Assembly: GCF_024580145.1 (NCBI RefSeq)
Contig: NZ_JANINI010000007.1
Location: 1 to 64,000 of the forward strand
DNA length: 64,000 bases
Reading direction: 5' to 3'
From: Methyloversatilis sp. XJ19-49
GTDB lineage: Bacteria; Pseudomonadota; Gammaproteobacteria; Burkholderiales; Rhodocyclaceae
The notes under the pieces are model-generated. The model worked only from the letters and a program-made list of their open reading frames with translations, was not told the DNA's origin and did not search any database. A program made the translations under genes and the position numbers. Positions 9,635-18,362 of this stretch are shown piece by piece; the stretch's first letter is position 1; each line of letters begins with the position of its first letter.

Positions 9635-9756
9635 GCATTCCCTTCAGTCGGCAGGCACCGTGTGTTTCAGCGCATGGGATGCATTCTGCCCAGCAGGGGG
9701 CCATTGCCCAATCAGGACAAGACGTAAGTTTATGTACGTGAAGACGAGCGGAATCC

Positions 9757-9775
9757 TGTAGGAAGTTTTCCTACA
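9757..9775. promoter_or_regulatory. 19-bp palindrome upstream of flhD, candidate operator
   Basis: TGTAGGAA-GTT-TTCCTACA, arms of 8 bp with no mismatch, centred about 132 bp upstream of the flhD start. The symmetry resembles sites bound by LuxR/FixJ-type response regulators. The binding protein is unknown. Confidence 0.4.
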
Positions 9776-9835
9776 TCGAGGGACCGGGGTCGGGTTGTCG
9801 CGCCGGCCGACGGGCGCGCTGAGCAGGAAATCCGG

Positions 9836-11590
9836 CTAGATCAAGAGGGTTCCATCCATGATCCGCTTGCTGAGCAGGTCGGCTTCCACCGGCCGCGAGA
9901 AGAAATAGCCCTGAAACCGGTCGCACTGCTCGCGCCGCAGGAAACCCAGTTGTTCGGGTGTTTCAACGCCCTCCGCCACCGTCGTGAGACGCAGGCTGCG
10001 CGCCAATGAGATGATGACGCGGATGATGGCGGCATCGTCTTCATCATCGTTGATGTCGCGCACGAAGGACTTGTCGATCTTGACGATGTCAATCGGAAAG
10101 CGCTTCAGGTATGACAGCGACGAATAGCCGGTACCGAAGTCGTCCATCGAAATGCGCACGCCCATGTTCTTGAGCGCCTTGAGCATGCCGATGGTGGTTT
10201 CCGCGTCCTTCATGAGTACCGATTCGGTGATTTCGAGCACCAGCTTCTCGGCCGGGAACCCGGTGTCTTCCAGCGTCGTGCGCACCGTTTCCAGCAGACG
10301 CGGCTGGGCGAACTGGACAGCCGACACATTGACCGACATCGACAGGTCCTGCATGCCCTGTTCATGCCACTTCCTGCCCTGCAGGCAGGCTTCGCGCATG
10401 ACCCAGGCACCGATTTCTACGATCAGACCCGATTCATCGGCCAGCGGAATGAAGCGGTCCGGAGGAATGATGCCGCGCTGTGGGTGACGCCAGCGCAGCA
10501 GGGCCTCGACGCCGGACGTACGGCCGGTTACGCCATTGAGTATCGGCTGGTAATTCAGGAACAGCTCGCCGCGCTGCACGGAGTGGCGCAGATGCGTCTC
10601 GAGCACCAGCTTCTCGGCCGAACTTGCGCTCATTTCGTGGGCGTAGAAGCTCAGGCCATTGCCGCCGGCACGCTTGGCGCTCGACATCGCCGCCTCGGCA
10701 TTCATGATCAGCGACTGCGCCTCGCTGCCGTCCTCGGGTGTCATCGCCACGCCAAGCGATGCGGTCAGGAACAATTCCAGTCCGTCCTTGATGACCGGTG
10801 AAGCGAACGCTTCCAGCAGCCGGTGCGCGAAGACGCGCGCGTCGTCGCGCGTGGTGCAGGACGGCGCAAATACGCAGAAGCGGTCACCACTCAGACGCGC
10901 GATCATCGCGCCCTGGCCCGCACGCTCGATCAGGCGCGACACGACTTCACGCAAGACGACATTGCCGGCGTCATATCCGAAGCTGGTGTTGATGCGAAGG
11001 AAGCGGTCGATGTCGATCACCATCAGCGTCGCATGACGCGCTTCGGTGCTGCGACGCGCGGTATCGAGCCAGTCGTCGATCTGGGCGCGCAGCAAGGTCT
11101 GGTTAGGCAGCGCCGAAAGCGTGTCGAAGAAGGCCAGCGCATGAATGCGTGCATCGGCCGTCTGCACTGCCCGGCGCGTTTCGACGCCGCGCAGCTCACG
11201 TTCGATGACCGGCACCAGACGCGCGATATTGCCCTTCTGGACGTAGTCGGCGACGCCGTTGCGCATGGCCGAAAACGCCATGTGGTCGGAAATCTTTCCG
11301 GAGTAGATGATGAACGGAATGTCGCGACCGCTGCGCCGCAGGACTTCCAGCGCGGACGCGGAATCGAAGCCCGGCATCGCATGATCGGAAATCACCAGAT
11401 CCCACTCGCGCTCCTCGAGGGCGCGTGCGAGCTCGTGCGCACTGTCCACGCGCTCGGAATAGGTTTCGAGACCGCGTGCGCTCAGTTGCGCATTCAGCAG
11501 GAAGACGTCGTCTTCATTGTCCTCGACCATCAACACCTTGATGGTTCTGAACCCTCCCATCCTGTCCGAGTGGCGATCCATCAACTTCAT
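9836..11590 (-). CDS. REC-GGDEF-EAL protein, probable c-di-GMP phosphodiesterase
   Basis: 584 residues. A receiver domain (15-135) has Asp69 in ISDHAMP. A degenerate GGDEF domain (150-315) has SGDRF at 234-238 in place of GGDEF, so cyclase activity is unlikely. The EAL domain (325-575) has an intact EALLRW (362-367) and DDFGTGYSS (483-491). The likely product is pGpG from c-di-GMP, controlled by phosphorylation. The degenerate GGDEF may bind GTP as a regulatory site. A sigma-28-type promoter is upstream, so it should be made with late flagellar genes, consistent with lowering c-di-GMP in swimming cells. The gene lies alone between flhDC and the HDOD-GGDEF gene. Confidence 0.93.
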   Translation of the reverse strand: MKLMDRHSDRMGGFRTIKVLMVEDNEDDVFLLNAQLSARGLETYSERVDSAHELARALEEREWDLVISDHAMPGFDSASALEVLRRSGRDIPFIIYSGKISDHMAFSAMRNGVADYVQKGNIARLVPVIERELRGVETRRAVQTADARIHALAFFDTLSALPNQTLLRAQIDDWLDTARRSTEARHATLMVIDIDRFLRINTSFGYDAGNVVLREVVSRLIERAGQGAMIARLSGDRFCVFAPSCTTRDDARVFAHRLLEAFASPVIKDGLELFLTASLGVAMTPEDGSEAQSLIMNAEAAMSSAKRAGGNGLSFYAHEMSASSAEKLVLETHLRHSVQRGELFLNYQPILNGVTGRTSGVEALLRWRHPQRGIIPPDRFIPLADESGLIVEIGAWVMREACLQGRKWHEQGMQDLSMSVNVSAVQFAQPRLLETVRTTLEDTGFPAEKLVLEITESVLMKDAETTIGMLKALKNMGVRISMDDFGTGYSSLSYLKRFPIDIVKIDKSFVRDINDDEDDAAIIRVIISLARSLRLTTVAEGVETPEQLGFLRREQCDRFQGYFFSRPVEADLLSKRIMDGTLLI

Positions 11591-11621
11591 TCCAGGTCGT
11601 GTGCACGATCAACGAACCTTA

Positions 11622-11648
11622 ACGACGGCAGGAAAGGAGGGAACTTGA
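11622..11648 (-). promoter_or_regulatory. Candidate sigma-28 promoter for the EAL phosphodiesterase gene
   Basis: Minus-strand TCAAGTTC (11641-11648), 11 nt, then GCCGTCGT (11622-11629). The -35 box differs from that of motA at one base and the -10 keeps GCCGT. The -10 ends 31 nt before the ATG. Confidence 0.6.
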
Positions 11649-11706
11649 GTACCTCGAAACGCGCGGACGGTAAAAATGCCGCTTTTGCCCGGAAATCAGA
11701 CTCCAC

Positions 11707-13635
11707 TCAACCAGCTGCGCGCACCCGTCCGCGACCGGTGCTTTTGGCGCCAATGAGCGCCTGGTCAGCCAGCGCGAGCAGCGCGTCGGCGTCCGGCATC
11801 GGCGAAAGTCGTTCGGCCACGCCGATACTGATCGAGCTTTTCAGGCGCAGCTGGCCGGCCTGCAGCGGCACGGCCGCCACCCCGGCGCAGACACGCTGGG
11901 CGCACGCCATGGCCTGTTCCAGCGTGGTATCCGGGCAGATGATCAGAAATTCATCGCCGCCAGTGCGGCACACCACGTCCTGCGCGCGCATGCATTCGCG
12001 GATGGCACGTGCCGTCTGTTCCAGCACCTGATCGGCCACGTCGTGCCCATAGGTTTCGTTGATCTGCCGGAAGTAGTCGACGTCGATCAGCATGCACGAC
12101 AGCGGTCGTTCGCTGCGCAGCGCGATCGCCCATTCCTGACCGATGCGCGCCATCGCGTAGCGCCGGTTCGGGAATCCGGTCAGCGCGTCGGTCAGCGCGA
12201 CCTCCTGCAGGCGCCGGTTGCTGACGCCCAGTTCGGCCGCGTAGCGGCGGATTTCCTCACGCTCGGCCTCCAGATCCTTCTGCAGCCGGATCAGCCGCTG
12301 GCCCGCACGCAGCCGGGCTTCGAGTACGCGCGGCTTGAGCGGCTTCACCATGTAGTCGTCGACACCCGCTTCGAAGGCCTCGACCAGGCGTTCCTCGTCT
12401 TCGTGACTGGTCAGCACGATGATGTAGATATTGCGGCCCATGCGGGTCTGACGCAGCGTGCGCGTCAGCTCCAGGCCGTTCATCTCCGGCATCACCCAGT
12501 CGACCACCATGATCTGGGGCTGGAATTCGAGCGCGCGTTCCATGCCCACCACGCCGTTCTCGGCACACGTGACCTGATAGCCACCGCGCAGCAGCAGTGC
12601 CTGCAGCGTCATGCGGGTGGCGGCATCGTCATCGACCACCAGTGCACGCAGCGCGCCGGGGTCAGGTGCGTCGTTCGCGGCCTCCACCTCGATCGACGCG
12701 GGCGCCGGAATGGCCGGTTCGGGCAGTGCGACGTCGTTCAGGTTGGGCAATGCATAGGCATCGACCGGCAGTATCTGCGACCAGTCCTTCCATTCGCGCG
12801 CGACCTCATCGCACAGGGTGCTGACCTGATCGGGCAGCCACGACATGCGCGCCGCCAGCGCGCGGGCGATGCCCATGTGCAGCGTGCGCTCCGCCTCGTC
12901 GCACAGGCAGGCGGCCTCGACTGCGCGCGCCAGGCCGAGGGCCAGCGTCAGGCTGTATTCGCGCGATTCGGGCTCGCCCTGCACCGACAACGCCGATTCA
13001 TGACCGAGCACCGCAGCGACGAAAAAGCGCGGCATGCCCCAGTCGGCAAGCATGGCGGCGCTCAATTCGACGTGGGTCATCGCGAACGCCTGCCGCTCGA
13101 CATCGAGCAGCATTTCCGGCTCGCCGCCACGCACCTCGTCGAGTACGCGCGAATACTGCGCCGGAAACACGCTGGCCAGGCCGAGGGCGCCGATGCCTGA
13201 CAGCAGACCGACGCTGAAGCTCTCTTCCAGTCCGGCCGAGCGCATCACGGTCATGATCTTCTGCGTGGCGATGGCGCGGATGACCGATCCGGTCCAGAAG
13301 CGCGAATACGGAAAACTTCGGCACAAGCCCTTGCCGTTGCTGGAAATCAGCGAAAAGCCCAGGGCCAGATTGCGTACCGCCGCCATGCCGAGCACGGACA
13401 GCGCGTCGCGCAGCGCCACGATGGGGCGCATGCCGGGCGCCAGCGTGCCATTGGCCGCACACACAAGGCGGCCGACCAGCGCCGGATCGCCCTGTACGAG
13501 GCGAGCCAGCTCGGCCAGCGAGGCGTCACCCCGTTGCGTCATACGCGCAATCGCCAGCGCAATGCCGCGCGGAGAAGGCAATTCGCCGGCCGCCTTGATT
13601 TCCTCGAACCGGCTTGTATCAATCAGGTCATTCAT
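11707..13635 (-). CDS. HDOD-REC-GGDEF protein, probable diguanylate cyclase
   Basis: 642 residues. The N-terminal HDOD domain (about 15-215) is a catalytically silent relative of HD hydrolases. A receiver at 328-445 has the acidic triplet DDD (335-337), Asp379 and Lys431. A helical linker precedes the GGDEF domain (475-640), which has an intact GGDEF at 559-563. An RxxD inhibitory site (RAQD, 550-553) lies five residues before GGDEF. It should therefore be an active, feedback-inhibited cyclase controlled by phosphorylation and by whatever the HDOD domain senses. A sigma-28-like promoter lies upstream. It is next to the EAL gene with the opposite activity. Confidence 0.93.
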   Translation of the reverse strand: MNDLIDTSRFEEIKAAGELPSPRGIALAIARMTQRGDASLAELARLVQGDPALVGRLVCAANGTLAPGMRPIVALRDALSVLGMAAVRNLALGFSLISSNGKGLCRSFPYSRFWTGSVIRAIATQKIMTVMRSAGLEESFSVGLLSGIGALGLASVFPAQYSRVLDEVRGGEPEMLLDVERQAFAMTHVELSAAMLADWGMPRFFVAAVLGHESALSVQGEPESREYSLTLALGLARAVEAACLCDEAERTLHMGIARALAARMSWLPDQVSTLCDEVAREWKDWSQILPVDAYALPNLNDVALPEPAIPAPASIEVEAANDAPDPGALRALVVDDDAATRMTLQALLLRGGYQVTCAENGVVGMERALEFQPQIMVVDWVMPEMNGLELTRTLRQTRMGRNIYIIVLTSHEDEERLVEAFEAGVDDYMVKPLKPRVLEARLRAGQRLIRLQKDLEAEREEIRRYAAELGVSNRRLQEVALTDALTGFPNRRYAMARIGQEWAIALRSERPLSCMLIDVDYFRQINETYGHDVADQVLEQTARAIRECMRAQDVVCRTGGDEFLIICPDTTLEQAMACAQRVCAGVAAVPLQAGQLRLKSSISIGVAERLSPMPDADALLALADQALIGAKSTGRGRVRAAG

Positions 13636-13704
13636 CTTTTTGCCATCGTCCAGGCCCGAACGGCGCGCCGTGCGTCCGTTGCAGAATATGCCTCATGGCA
13701 TCAG

Positions 13705-13732
13705 CTTACGGCGCGGGAGACACGGTTCTTGA
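13705..13732 (-). promoter_or_regulatory. Candidate sigma-28 promoter for the HDOD-GGDEF gene
   Basis: Minus-strand TCAAGAAC (13725-13732), 12 nt, then GCCGTAAG (13705-13712). The TCAA to GCCG distance is 16 nt, one more than at motA, the same as at the cheW and HDOD-GAF elements. It lies about 70 nt upstream of the ATG. Confidence 0.5.
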
Positions 13733-13801
13733 GGGCAAGTGCGCAGGCGACAGGCGGGGCGCTACACTCCGGACTCCTCATTCCGAACAGCCGGTGAACC
13801 C

Positions 13802-14344
13802 ATGAAATTCTGCGCTGACTGCGGCAGCAAGGTTGAACAGCGCGTGCCGGCGGGCGACAACCGGCTGCGCCACGTCTGCCCGGCGTGCGGCACCATCCAC
13901 TACCAGAATCCGCGCATGGTGGTGGGCACACTGCCCGTCTGGGAGGGGCAGGTGCTTCTGTGCAGGCGCGCCATCGAGCCGCGCCTGGGTTACTGGACGC
14001 TGCCCGCCGGATTTCTCGAAAACGGCGAAAGCGCAGCCGACGGTGCATTGCGCGAAACGCTTGAGGAGGCCTGCGCGCGGGTCGCATTGATTGCGCCCTA
14101 CACAATGGTCAGCGTGCCGCAGATCGACCAGATGCACATCCTGTTCCGGGCCGAACTGATCGACACCGATTTTTCGCCCGGCAGCGAATCGCTCGACGTC
14201 CGGCTGTTCGACGAGGCGGACATTCCATGGAACGAACTGGCCTTTCGCAGCGTGTCACTGACCCTGCGCACCTTTTTCGACGAGCGGCGCAAGGGCGGTT
14301 TCGGCGTGCACCACTTCAGTCTGGACGTACCGGGCCGAAGCTGA
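13802..14344 (+). CDS. NUDIX hydrolase with N-terminal zinc ribbon
   Basis: 180 residues. An N-terminal zinc-ribbon has CADCGSK and CPACGTIHYQNPR. The Nudix domain has a canonical box GX5EX7REX2EE (GFLENGESAADGALRETLEE, near residues 75-94), expected to bind Mg and cleave a nucleoside diphosphate-X substrate. The zinc ribbon recalls NADH pyrophosphatase NudC, but the protein is shorter. The actual substrate is unknown. I placed the start at the ATG in MKFCADCG because the open frame upstream lacks family sequence. Its 3' end overlaps the convergent histidine kinase gene by 29 bp. Confidence 0.9.
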   Translation: MKFCADCGSKVEQRVPAGDNRLRHVCPACGTIHYQNPRMVVGTLPVWEGQVLLCRRAIEPRLGYWTLPAGFLENGESAADGALRETLEEACARVALIAPYTMVSVPQIDQMHILFRAELIDTDFSPGSESLDVRLFDEADIPWNELAFRSVSLTLRTFFDERRKGGFGVHHFSLDVPGRS

Positions 14345-16814
14345 AGCTGAAGGTTGCGCCCTGGCCGACCACGCCCTCGGCCGACACATGGCCGCCATGC
14401 AGACGGATCACCCGCTGCACGATCGCCAGACCGATGCCGCTGCCGTCGAATTCACGATTGTTGTGCAGGCGCTGGAAAGGCGCGAAAAGTCGACCTACAT
14501 AGGCCATATCGAAGCCGACACCGTTGTCGCGCACGTAGTACGCCGCCTGGCCCTGCAGCTCTGTTTGCCCGATCTCGATGCGCGGCTGCGCCTGCAGCCG
14601 GGTGAATTTCCACGCGTTGCGCAGCAGGTTCTCGAACACGACGCGGGCCAGTCCGGAATCGGTGTCGGCCCACAGACCTTCCGGAATGACCCAGTGGACG
14701 TAGCGATCGGGTGCTTCGGCGGTCAGTTCGCGCACCACGTCGCGCGCGATGTCGGACAGATTGGTCAGTGAGCGGTGCACCTCGGCACGCGACACACGCG
14801 ACAGTTCCAGCAGGTCATCGATCAGTTCGCCCATGCGCTGGCTGTTGCGGCGGATGCGCGACAGATACTCGCGCCCCTGTTCGTCAAGCAGATCGCCGTA
14901 ATCCTCCACCAGCAGGCGCGAGAAGCCGTCGAGCGCGCGCAGAGGCGCCCTCAGGTCGTGCGACACCGAATAGCTGAACGCCTCCAGTTCGCGGATCGCC
15001 GCTTCAAGCGCTGCAGTGCGCGCGCCGACACGTCGCTCCAGCTCGTCGTTGAGTGACTGCACACCCTGTACATGCTCGGCCTGGATGCGCTCGGCGTCGC
15101 GTTGTGCGGTCATGTCGCGCCGCACCGAGACGATTCCGTTGAACTGGCCGTCATCGTCGGTCAGCGGAATGACGCTGACTTCGAACACCCGTTCCTCGCC
15201 GTCCGGCATGACGAGGCGCTGCTCTTCCCGGTGTGGCTTGCAGGACAGCGCCACCGCTTCGGCGATCTTGTGGTCCTGCTTCAGCACGTCGGCCATCGAC
15301 GGCAGGTGCGCGGCCAGTTCCTCGCTGGTGGCGCCCAGCCAGGCCATCTTCTTCAGCCAGCGCGTATCGAGCAGCGAGCGGTTGGCCAGCCGCCAGCGCA
15401 GGTGCTTGTCCTGCAGCACGATCAGTTCCGGCAGCGCATCGACCAGCGCACGCAGTCTGAATTCCTCCTCGCGCAATGCTTCGCGTGCCTGCATCTCGGC
15501 CGTGATGTCCCGACTGACGCCGCGGTAGCCCGAAAAGACGCCCAGCGCGTCGAATACCGGCTCGCCGGATGAGGCCAGATAGCGCCAGCGCGAACCATCG
15601 CGGCGACGCGACAGGAAGTCACGGAAGGCGTCGTGGCGCTCCAGCGTCTGGCGCAGCAGGCCCCATGGCAGGGTGAGCGCCTCTTCGCCGACAATCTCCC
15701 AGGGTGCGCAACCGTCCAGCTCGGCATCGCCAAAATGCACGCCCGTCAATTGGTCGGGCAGGCGGTGGTAGCGCAGATCTGCGTCGAGTTCCCAGTGCCA
15801 GTCGGCCGACAGCAGCGTCAGCGCGCGAAAGTGCGATTCGCGTTCGCGCAGGGCGCGTCGAGCGGCCTGCTTTTCGAACATCGCGGCGCCGATGAACAGC
15901 GCGGTCGCGGCCGTCAGCGTGATCAGCCCGTGCAACACGAGAATCTGCACGCCCATCGCGTGTTCGTTCAGCAGCGAGGTACCCCGTGCGGTACCGGCCA
16001 GCGCGGTCAGCGATGCGATCAGGAACACCGTCCAGCCGACACGGGGCGGAAAGCGCAACGCGATCCAGATGACCAGCGGCAGCGAGGCATACAGCTGAAG
16101 GATCGGTTCCGCGAGCAGGGTGATGCCGAAGAAGGTTGCCGCCAGCATGCCAAGCAGCGTCAGGATGACCAGCACCTGTTCAATCAGCCGACGCGGCGAC
16201 TGCACCGGCGAGCGATCGGTTGTCCAGGCCAGAAGCGGCAGCATGGACACGACGACGCCCAGCGCGTCGCCGAGCCAGATCGACGCACCAGTATCAAGCC
16301 AGCGGGCCGCGGGCAGATCATGCGCCAGCGCCATGCCTAGGGTAGTGGCTGCGGCACTGATGATGGCCACCGCATAGGCCACAGCCAGCAGCTTGAAGGC
16401 ACCGTCGGTGCGTTCCAGCAGATGCGCCGGTTCGCTGATCAGATGCCGCAGCATGCGCGCCCCCGCCCAGGGCGCGAGTAGCTGTCCGGCCGCGTGCAGC
16501 AGGGCCATCGGTACGGGCAGTTGCGCCAGCGCGGTTCCGGCGATGACACCGATCAGGACGCCTGGCAGCGCACGGTTGCCGAAGTGCAGCAGGACGAACA
16601 GCGCGAGGCCGATCGGCGCCCACATCGGCGTGATGCCCGATGTGTCGCGCAACTGCAGGTTGGCCGCCACGAGCACGCAGTAACCGATTGCGATCAGGGC
16701 ATTCAGCGGAAACGGGCCGAGCAGCGGCTGCAGCGAACCGGGCGGCACGACTTCGGCCGCTGGCGTGCTCGCCTGCGTATCCTGTTCGTGCATTGCGTCA
16801 ACCGGCCGGTTCAT
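14316..16814 (-). CDS. MASE1-PAS-PAS sensor histidine kinase
   Basis: About 832 residues. A MASE1-type membrane sensor of eight or so hydrophobic helices fills residues 35-315. PAS domains follow at about 320-445 and 450-575. A coiled coil leads to HisKA with the phospho-accepting His in SVSHDLRAPLRA (about residue 619). The HATPase has the N box FENLLRNAWKFTR, G1 RDNGVGFD and G2 GSGIGLAIVQRV. There is no receiver domain and no response-regulator gene alongside, so it is an orphan kinase whose partner is elsewhere. The start is uncertain: ATG 16814, a GTG at 16823 and an ATG at 16793 are possible. The 3' end overlaps the Nudix gene. Confidence 0.92.
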   Translation of the reverse strand: MNRPVDAMHEQDTQASTPAAEVVPPGSLQPLLGPFPLNALIAIGYCVLVAANLQLRDTSGITPMWAPIGLALFVLLHFGNRALPGVLIGVIAGTALAQLPVPMALLHAAGQLLAPWAGARMLRHLISEPAHLLERTDGAFKLLAVAYAVAIISAAATTLGMALAHDLPAARWLDTGASIWLGDALGVVVSMLPLLAWTTDRSPVQSPRRLIEQVLVILTLLGMLAATFFGITLLAEPILQLYASLPLVIWIALRFPPRVGWTVFLIASLTALAGTARGTSLLNEHAMGVQILVLHGLITLTAATALFIGAAMFEKQAARRALRERESHFRALTLLSADWHWELDADLRYHRLPDQLTGVHFGDAELDGCAPWEIVGEEALTLPWGLLRQTLERHDAFRDFLSRRRDGSRWRYLASSGEPVFDALGVFSGYRGVSRDITAEMQAREALREEEFRLRALVDALPELIVLQDKHLRWRLANRSLLDTRWLKKMAWLGATSEELAAHLPSMADVLKQDHKIAEAVALSCKPHREEQRLVMPDGEERVFEVSVIPLTDDDGQFNGIVSVRRDMTAQRDAERIQAEHVQGVQSLNDELERRVGARTAALEAAIRELEAFSYSVSHDLRAPLRALDGFSRLLVEDYGDLLDEQGREYLSRIRRNSQRMGELIDDLLELSRVSRAEVHRSLTNLSDIARDVVRELTAEAPDRYVHWVIPEGLWADTDSGLARVVFENLLRNAWKFTRLQAQPRIEIGQTELQGQAAYYVRDNGVGFDMAYVGRLFAPFQRLHNNREFDGSGIGLAIVQRVIRLHGGHVSAEGVVGQGATFSFSFGPVRPD

Positions 16815-16900
16815 GTGATGCACACACCCGCTTGACTATCGCAACAACTGTTTCTAGGTTTCAACGACCGCAGCACAAACTGTCCCTGTGGAGCATGAAA

Positions 16901-17599
16901 ATGGAAAGACGCCACTTCATCGCGACCTGCGGCGCTGCGTGCGGCATGCTAGGGCTGAACCAGCCTGCGCATGCCCGCATCGTGCGAAGCTTTCCTCGCA
17001 GCATACTGACCGACAGTGACGGGCAACCGCTGCGTGCAGGCTCGCTTGAGCCGGGCGTCAATTATGTTTTCCAGTGGCCCTACCCGGCCACGCCGTGCTT
17101 CCTGCTCGATCTCGGTCAAAAGGTTGCGGGCCGGAAAGACATCCGCACTGCGGATGGCCGCCGCTATGACTGGCCGGGCGGCGTCGGCCGGCGCCAATCG
17201 GTTGTCGCCTACTCGGCCATATGCTCGCACAAGCTCACCCATCCCACACGCGACATCAGTTTCATCGCCTATCGCGCTGACGCGACGCCGCACAATGCTC
17301 GCACCCGGGTCATCCACTGCTGTTCCGAGCACAGCCAGTTCGATCCGGCTGCCGGCGCGCAGGTGCTCGAAGGCCCTGCCCCGCAACCGCTGGCCGCGAT
17401 TGTATTGGAGTACTCCGCCGAGCGCGACGAACTGGCTGCGGTCGCCACCCTGGGCGCCGACGTATTCGATCGCTTCTTCAGCACTTTCGGCTTCCGGCTT
17501 GCACTGGAACACGGTGGCGACCGCGCCATGCAGCCGGTCGGCGACCGCACGCGCGTAGTTCCGATGGCGGAGTTCTGTCGCCAGCAGGTGCGCTGCTGA
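16901..17599 (+). CDS. Exported Rieske [2Fe-2S] protein
   Basis: 232 residues. A short N-terminus with twin arginines (RRHFIA) and a hydrophobic stretch ending in AHA suggests Tat export as a folded iron-sulfur protein. Rieske ligands appear as CSH (AICSHKLTHP) and CSEH (HCCSEHSQFDP), followed by the glycine/proline-rich strand GPAPQPLAAIVLE. I preferred the ATG at 16901 because GGAG lies 7 nt upstream; an ATG at 16895 is too close to it. The redox partner is unknown; no cytochrome b or oxygenase subunit is adjacent. The gene is divergent from the histidine kinase and convergent with the TonB-like gene. Confidence 0.82.
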   Translation: MERRHFIATCGAACGMLGLNQPAHARIVRSFPRSILTDSDGQPLRAGSLEPGVNYVFQWPYPATPCFLLDLGQKVAGRKDIRTADGRRYDWPGGVGRRQSVVAYSAICSHKLTHPTRDISFIAYRADATPHNARTRVIHCCSEHSQFDPAAGAQVLEGPAPQPLAAIVLEYSAERDELAAVATLGADVFDRFFSTFGFRLALEHGGDRAMQPVGDRTRVVPMAEFCRQQVRC

Positions 17600-17615
17600 A
17601 CAATCGTCCAGCGCT

Positions 17616-18245
17616 TCAGCCGGGTGTGCTCGATCGTTCATCCTGTGCGGGGTCGTCCGGTTCGCCGTCAAGTTCCAGTTCCACCGCGAAGCCGTGCGGC
17701 GGCAGCTCAACCGACATGATGGCGGTACTCGCCGCTGTCCTGAACGCAGCCAGCACCCGTGCATCCACCGCGTCGTGTCCGCTGCCGCGCACGAGCGAGA
17801 CCGCGACGACACGACGCGCATGCAGACGCAGCGCGATGGACATGCGCACCCCCGTTGCCTGCAGCAGCGCGCTGTCGCGGGCAACGGAGCGCGCAATCGC
17901 ATAGCGAAAGGCACGCAGCGAGGATTCCGCAACGACGGGTGACAGCGCGGCGCGGTCCGGCCCGGGTGGTGCTGAGCGGCCGGCAGGGGCGGACAAGGGT
18001 GGCGGACGATCGATCGACAGACGGGATTCCGGAGCGACCGACAGGTCTTGCGCAACGGTGACCGTCGCCGCTGCGGGCGCCGCCCGAACGAGCCGCAGTG
18101 CGCCGACCAGAGGAGCCGGTCTGTCGGGTATCGAACGCGGCAGTGGAAGCGGCCAGATCAGCAGTCCGTGCAGTACCAGCGAAAGCCCCGATGCGGCCAG
18201 CAGCTTCGATGATGGAACACGCCGGCGACGCGGTTGCAAATTCAT
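17616..18245 (-). CDS. Small TonB-like membrane-anchored protein
   Basis: 209 residues. A basic N-terminus is followed by one TM with the TonB-like pattern SLVLHGLLIW (Ser and His on one helix face). A Pro/Ala-rich linker at about 65-110 leads to a C-terminal domain at 115-195 with the pattern RVVAVSLVRGSGHDAVDARVL, resembling TonB C-terminal folds. No ExbB/ExbD or receptor gene is nearby. It may be a TonB-family energy transducer or a structural relative; the family call rests on topology more than on strong motifs. Convergent with the Rieske gene (16 bp gap). Confidence 0.65.
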   Translation of the reverse strand: MNLQPRRRRVPSSKLLAASGLSLVLHGLLIWPLPLPRSIPDRPAPLVGALRLVRAAPAAATVTVAQDLSVAPESRLSIDRPPPLSAPAGRSAPPGPDRAALSPVVAESSLRAFRYAIARSVARDSALLQATGVRMSIALRLHARRVVAVSLVRGSGHDAVDARVLAAFRTAASTAIMSVELPPHGFAVELELDGEPDDPAQDERSSTPG

Positions 18246-18362
18246 CTTCCTTTGCTAGAGTACGTGCGCGCTGCGAGCGGAAGGCCGTTAAACTCATCCG
18301 GCAAACGATCGCCCGCGCGCAAGTCTGCGTTTCCGCGTTTCCTGCCTGTCAAGCTGGACACC

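Noticed and set aside
18234-18362. N-terminal extension of the HNH protein
   Set aside because: The extension overlaps the divergent TonB-like start region and reads unlike protein. The ATG at 18363 fits the domain.
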